A DNA stretch of 64,000 bases. Source: Geothrix sp. (GTDB lineage: Bacteria; Acidobacteriota; Holophagae; Holophagales; Holophagaceae). Of this stretch, positions 60,983 through 64,000 are shown in pieces; within the stretch, counting starts at the first letter, position 1, and the number at the start of each line of letters is the position of its first letter. The stretch is taken from NCBI GenBank assembly GCA_030681515.1, contig JAUXSE010000036.1, positions 1-64,000 of the forward strand. Reading direction: 5' to 3'. Below the pieces are notes generated by a model that was not told the origin of the DNA, did not search any database, and worked only from the letters and a program-made list of their open reading frames with translations. A program made the translations under genes and the position numbers.

Positions 60983-61320
60983 CAGCGCCTGCCCATGCTG
61001 GAATCGAGGCCGTACTCGCGCTCCACGCGGCAGATCCGGAGGTGGAAGGCGCCGTACCACTGATCGCGCCCCAGGCGCTGGGCCACTGCGTGCTCGGCGT
61101 TGGCCTTCCAATTCGCGATGGAGGCCTCGTCCCGCCAGTAGGACACGGTGATGCCAAAGCCCTGGGCATCCCGGGCGCTCTCCACGCCCAGGAAGCCCGG
61201 CTGCTCCCGGGCCAGTTCCACCATGCGTTCGGCCATGGCGCCATAGCCCTGGTCACCCTCGGTGCGCTGGCTGCTGAAGATCGCGGCGAGATACGGGGGG
61301 TCCGGGGTGGCCGCGATCAT
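60982..61320 (-). CDS. Antibiotic biosynthesis monooxygenase (ABM) domain protein
   Basis: A 112-residue ABM/YdhR-like ferredoxin-fold protein: YLAAIFSSQRTEGDQGYGAMAERMVELAREQPGFLGVESARD...ITVSYWRDEASIANWKANAEH. Members are small cofactor-free oxygenases or binding proteins. The gene overlaps the Lrp gene (ATGA) and the EamA gene, forming a three-gene operon. Confidence 0.82.
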   Translation of the reverse strand: MIAATPDPPYLAAIFSSQRTEGDQGYGAMAERMVELAREQPGFLGVESARDAQGFGITVSYWRDEASIANWKANAEHAVAQRLGRDQWYGAFHLRICRVEREYGLDSSMGRR

Positions 61321-61820
61321 TTCTTGGCCTTCTTGACCGGGCCTTCGATGGGGAAGGGGCTCGGACCGGCCTTCTCCCAGTGGGTTTCCAGCACCATGGT
61401 GGTGCGGGTGGTGACCATGAGCCCCAGGACGCGGATCCGGCGCAACCGCTCGGCGATGCCCGCGGGCGTATCCGCCACCACCTTCAGCAGCAGGGCGTCC
61501 TCCCCGGCGATGGTATGGGCCTCCAGGATGTCCGGCTCCTCTTCGAGCGCCTTGATGAAGCGCTGCTCGATGGCCTCGTTGTTGTCCTTGTAGCGCACGG
61601 CCACGAAGGCCACCGTGGACTTGTTCACGGCCGCCGGGGTCACCCGGGCCGCGTAGCCCCCCAGCACGCCATCCGCCTCCAGACGCTTCACGCGATCAAT
61701 GACCGTGGGCCGGCTCACGCCCAGACGCTCGGCCAGCTCCGCGTGGCTCATGCGGCCATCCTTCTGGAGCAGGGCCACCAGGCGGCGGTTCAGATCATCT
61801 TCCATCAGCAGCTTCGCCAT
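61317..61820 (-). CDS. Lrp/AsnC-family transcriptional regulator
   Basis: A 167-residue regulator with an N-terminal HTH (LNRRLVALLQKDGRMSHAELAERLGVSRPTVIDRVKRLEADG) and a C-terminal RAM domain (AFVAVRYKDNN...ILEAHTIAGEDALLLKVVA). It probably controls the downstream ABM and EamA genes in response to an amino acid or similar ligand. The divergent kdsA gene is 117 bp away. Confidence 0.88.
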   Translation of the reverse strand: MAKLLMEDDLNRRLVALLQKDGRMSHAELAERLGVSRPTVIDRVKRLEADGVLGGYAARVTPAAVNKSTVAFVAVRYKDNNEAIEQRFIKALEEEPDILEAHTIAGEDALLLKVVADTPAGIAERLRRIRVLGLMVTTRTTMVLETHWEKAGPSPFPIEGPVKKAKK

Positions 61821-61937
61821 GAGGGGCTCCGGACAAAAGGGGATGGGCCGTGAGTAGACATTATGACAGTGAATTCAACCGTCTGGATGACAACCCGTCA
61901 AGTGCCTTTGGGGCGCTAAACTGAAGAGGAGGTAGCC

Positions 61938-62768
61938 ATGGACTTCACCCGACCCTTCACGGACCAGAGCTTCTTTCTCATCGCGGGCCCCTGCGTCATC
62001 GAAAGCCGGGAGCACGCGCACCTGATGGCGTCGAGCCTGCGGGATCTGGCCGAGGCCCGGGGCATCCCCTTCATCTACAAATCCAGCTTCGACAAGGCCA
62101 ACCGCACCAGCGGCGGCAGCCACCGCGGGCCGGGCATGGAAGGCGGATTGGATATCCTCGCCGAGGTGCGCAGCCGCTACGGCGTGCCGGTGCTCACGGA
62201 TGTGCACGAAAGCGATCAGTGCGCCCCCGCGGCCCAGGCCGTGGACGTGCTCCAGATCCCCGCCTTCCTCTGCCGGCAGACGGACCTGCTCGTGGCCGCG
62301 GCCGCCACCGGCCGCACCGTGAACCTGAAGAAGGGCCAGTTCCTCGCGCCCTGGGATCTCAAGCACGGCGTGGAGAAGCTGCAGGCCGTCCCCGGTCACG
62401 GCCCCGTGTGGGTGACCGAGCGCGGTTCCACCTTCGGCTACGGCAACCTGGTGGTGGATTTCCAGAGCTTCCCCCACCTGCGGAAGACCGGCTGCCCGGT
62501 GATCTTCGACGCCACCCACAGCGTGCAGAAACCCGGCGCCCTGGGCGCCACCACCGGCGGGGCCCGGGAAATGATCCCCACCCTGGCCCGGGCCGCGGCC
62601 ACCTGCGTGGACGGCTTCTTTTTCGAAGTGCACGACTGCCCGGAGAAGGCCCACAGCGACGGCCCCAACGCCATGCGGATCGAGCAGTTCGGCGATCTGC
62701 TGGATGAGCTGCTGGTGCTCTGGCGGGCCGGCCGCGCCGCGGCGCTGCGGGATGCCGCCAGCAAGTAG
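61938..62768 (+). CDS. kdsA: 2-dehydro-3-deoxyphosphooctonate aldolase KdsA
   Basis: A 276-residue KDO-8-phosphate synthase of LPS synthesis. The N-terminal AGPCVIES carries Cys19 in the position used as metal ligand in the metal-dependent class (A. aeolicus type); E. coli-type enzymes have Asn. Other motifs are KSSFDKANRTS, VLTDVH, KKGQFLAPWD, FDATHSVQKPG and EVHDCPEKAHSDGPNAM. GAGGAGG precedes the ATG, and a TAAACT box lies at 61916-61921. Confidence 0.95.
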   Translation: MDFTRPFTDQSFFLIAGPCVIESREHAHLMASSLRDLAEARGIPFIYKSSFDKANRTSGGSHRGPGMEGGLDILAEVRSRYGVPVLTDVHESDQCAPAAQAVDVLQIPAFLCRQTDLLVAAAATGRTVNLKKGQFLAPWDLKHGVEKLQAVPGHGPVWVTERGSTFGYGNLVVDFQSFPHLRKTGCPVIFDATHSVQKPGALGATTGGAREMIPTLARAAATCVDGFFFEVHDCPEKAHSDGPNAMRIEQFGDLLDELLVLWRAGRAAALRDAASK

Positions 62769-62779
62769 GGGGGACCGTG

Positions 62780-63352
62780 ATGGCGGACGCGATCAAGGCT
62801 GGCCGTGGCCTGGAGCTGCGCCCGTTGAGGCTGCGCGAGGCCAAGGCCCTGTTCGCCCTGGTGGACGCCAACCGCGACCGGCTGCGCCGCTGGCTGCCCT
62901 GGCCCGACGCCAACCTGACCGTGCTGGATTCCCGCGCCTACATCCTATGGGTCCGCGCCCAGGCGCGTCTCGGGGCCGCCCTCTCCTTCGGCCTGTGGTG
63001 GAAGGGCAGCCTCGTGGGCGTGGCGGGCTTCGTGTGGATCGACGCCGCCAACCGCAGCGCCGCCATCGGCTATTGGCTGGCCGGGGAGGCCGAGGGTCAG
63101 GGCCTGATGACCGCCGCCGTGTCGGCGCTGCTCCGCCACGGCTTCCGCACCCTGAAGCTCAACCGCATCGAGATCCGCGCCGGTGTTCGCAACCGCCGCA
63201 GCCGCGCCATCCCCGAGCGCCTGGGCTTCCGCCACGAAGGCACCCTGCGCCAGGCCGAGCGCCTGGCGGACCGCTACGTGGACCACGCGGTGTACGGGCT
63301 GCTGGCCGAGGAGTGGCGGCATCGGCAAACCGGCAGCCCGCCCATCCAGTAG
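62780..63352 (+). CDS. GNAT-family N-acetyltransferase (RimJ/RimL-like)
   Basis: A 190-residue acetyltransferase: LRPLRLREAKALFALVDANRDRLRRWLPWPD, then AAIGYWLAGEAEGQGLMTAAVSALLRHGF (acetyl-CoA binding) and KLNRIEIRAGVRNRRSRAIPERLGFRHEG. This fits ribosomal-protein Ser acetyltransferases and relatives. It carries the second ATC-GAC pair (63038) noticed in the window. Confidence 0.88.
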   Translation: MADAIKAGRGLELRPLRLREAKALFALVDANRDRLRRWLPWPDANLTVLDSRAYILWVRAQARLGAALSFGLWWKGSLVGVAGFVWIDAANRSAAIGYWLAGEAEGQGLMTAAVSALLRHGFRTLKLNRIEIRAGVRNRRSRAIPERLGFRHEGTLRQAERLADRYVDHAVYGLLAEEWRHRQTGSPPIQ

Positions 63353-63353
63353 C

Positions 63354-63566
63354 CCCGCCAACGAACTGTTCCTCGACGTGGGCGCCATCGTCGAAGTGCC
63401 CCCGGGCGAGGGCGCCTTCCTCGGCCCGCGCCTGAGGGTGGGCTGGGCCTTCCACCCAAGCTGGGCCCTCAGCCTGGAGGGCGAGCATCTCGAGCGCCCC
63501 TTCTCCCCCGGCCTGAGCGTCCGCCGCCGCAGCAGCCTCGGCCTGGTCCTCACCGCCCGGTTTTGA
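63354..63566 (+). pseudogene. C-terminal fragment of an outer-membrane beta-barrel protein
   Basis: About 70 codons directly after the GNAT stop encode a typical last part of a barrel: alternating strands (LFLDVGAIVEVPPG, RLRVGWAFHPSWALSLEGEHLE, SSLGLVLTARF) ending in the terminal Phe outer-membrane signal. There is no signal peptide and no good start codon; a GTG at 63378 would leave only 62 residues. It looks like the remnant of a larger gene. Confidence 0.45.
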
Positions 63567-63581
63567 CGACCGGACGCTGTC

Positions 63582-64000
63582 CTACTCCACCCCCGCCGCG
63601 TAGGTCAGGTTCAGCAGGGCCATGGCGCGGGTGACCTTCCCCACGCTGTTCTTGGTGGTGTCGGTGTAGGGGATGCCCCGGCGGTCCAGGGCTTCGTAGT
63701 CGAAGTTGCCATCGCCGCTGAGGTCGAAGCAGAGGGCGCCGTCCTTGATCCAGTCCGTATGGATCTGGTAGCCCGGCGCGGGCACGGCGCTGACGATGAC
63801 ATCGGCCACGCGGATGAAGCCTTCGAGGTGGTCCTTGTTCGTGTTCGCGTGGCACAGGATCGGCGTCGCCTTGAGGTTGGCCACCATGGCGGTGAGGGGG
63901 CGCCCGATGCGCAGGCTGTCGTTGATCACCAGCACGGTCTTGCCCGCCAGCCAGCCCTCGCCGAAGCCCCGCTTCAGCGTCTTGACCATGGCCCGCGCCG
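63582..64000 (-). CDS. FolD/MTD1-like methylenetetrahydrofolate dehydrogenase, C-terminal part (partial)
   Basis: The visible 139 residues are an NAD(P)-binding domain of the tetrahydrofolate dehydrogenase/cyclohydrolase family: GKTVLVINDSLRIGRPLTAMVANLKATPI, ADVIVSAVPAPGY, KDGALCFDLS and GKVTRAMALLNL. The pattern (VIN-x-S-x-x-x-GRPL, no PGGVGPMT motif) is closer to yeast MTD1-type monofunctional NAD-dependent dehydrogenases than to standard bifunctional FolD. The N-terminal part lies beyond the window. Confidence 0.75.
   Translation of the reverse strand, partial: ARAMVKTLKRGFGEGWLAGKTVLVINDSLRIGRPLTAMVANLKATPILCHANTNKDHLEGFIRVADVIVSAVPAPGYQIHTDWIKDGALCFDLSGDGNFDYEALDRRGIPYTDTTKNSVGKVTRAMALLNLTYAAGVE

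Overview
The window looks like chromosomal DNA of a GC-rich, Gram-negative, flagellated bacterium. The evidence for an outer membrane is an Omp85/BamA-type protein ending in Phe and KdsA of the Kdo/LPS pathway. Other clues are an eight-haem lipoprotein cytochrome c, FlhF/FlhG, sigma-54-type promoters, MbcA/RES toxin-antitoxin genes and Ser/Thr kinases. Together they suggest Acidobacteriota, class Holophagae (Geothrix-like). That placement is an inference from gene content; there is no rRNA here.

Layout. 1-5 kb: start of a Ser/Thr kinase gene with a MocR-type regulator, an Ig-repeat lipoprotein and the octahaem cytochrome. 5-15 kb: a zinc-ribbon protein, a DnaQ-like exonuclease, a YraN-type protein, then flagellar block I (flhA, flhF, flhG, fliA, fliM, fliN/Y). 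14.7-20.4 kb: an MbcA/RES toxin-antitoxin pair, glmS, two tandem tiny membrane proteins, tRNA-Val(GAC) followed by a duplicated and inverted repeat field, an AraC-methyltransferase fusion and a flavin reductase-like protein. 20.4-24.1 kb: a 208-bp MITE-like element abutting an Omp85 gene that is expressed behind a STAS-domain gene. 24.2-34.7 kb: flagellar block II (flgB, flgC, fliE, fliF, fliG, fliH, fliI, fliJ, a MotE-like gene, fliK, flgD, flgE), closed by a 15-bp hairpin. 34.8-45.4 kb: ispG, yidD, a long GlmS paralogue, a Ric/YtfE-type di-iron repair protein, PlsC, a Ser/Thr kinase-TPR protein divergent from a GAF/sigma-54 activator, and a Yip1 protein. 45.4-64 kb: housekeeping and envelope genes (enoyl-CoA hydratase, miaA, purF, HAD, TlpA, rhodanese, NFACT, a diguanylate cyclase, a DUF2339/DUF3999 pair, EamA, ABM, Lrp, kdsA, GNAT) and the C-terminal part of a FolD/MTD1-like dehydrogenase.

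The flagellar genes form two co-directed blocks covering the export gate (FlhA), placement control (FlhF/FlhG), sigma-28 (FliA), the C-ring/switch (FliM, FliN, FliG), MS ring (FliF), rod (FlgB, FlgC, FliE), export ATPase complex (FliH, FliI, FliJ) and hook (FliK, FlgD, FlgE). Sequences with the sigma-54 GG-N10-GC signature lie just before flhA and flgB, so both blocks are probably controlled by RpoN.

The most unusual signals are at the DNA level. (1) The degenerate palindrome RTCGAY is almost absent, and Ile-Asp is written ATT/ATA-GAY instead of ATC-GAY. (2) Intergenic arrays with period 7 or 9, mostly built as inverted halves, occur at about seven loci. (3) A MITE-like element has co-varying hairpin ends. 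(4) The tRNA-Val 3' end and terminator are duplicated downstream. (5) Several genes have a -10 box 6-7 nt before ATG, as expected for leaderless mRNAs.
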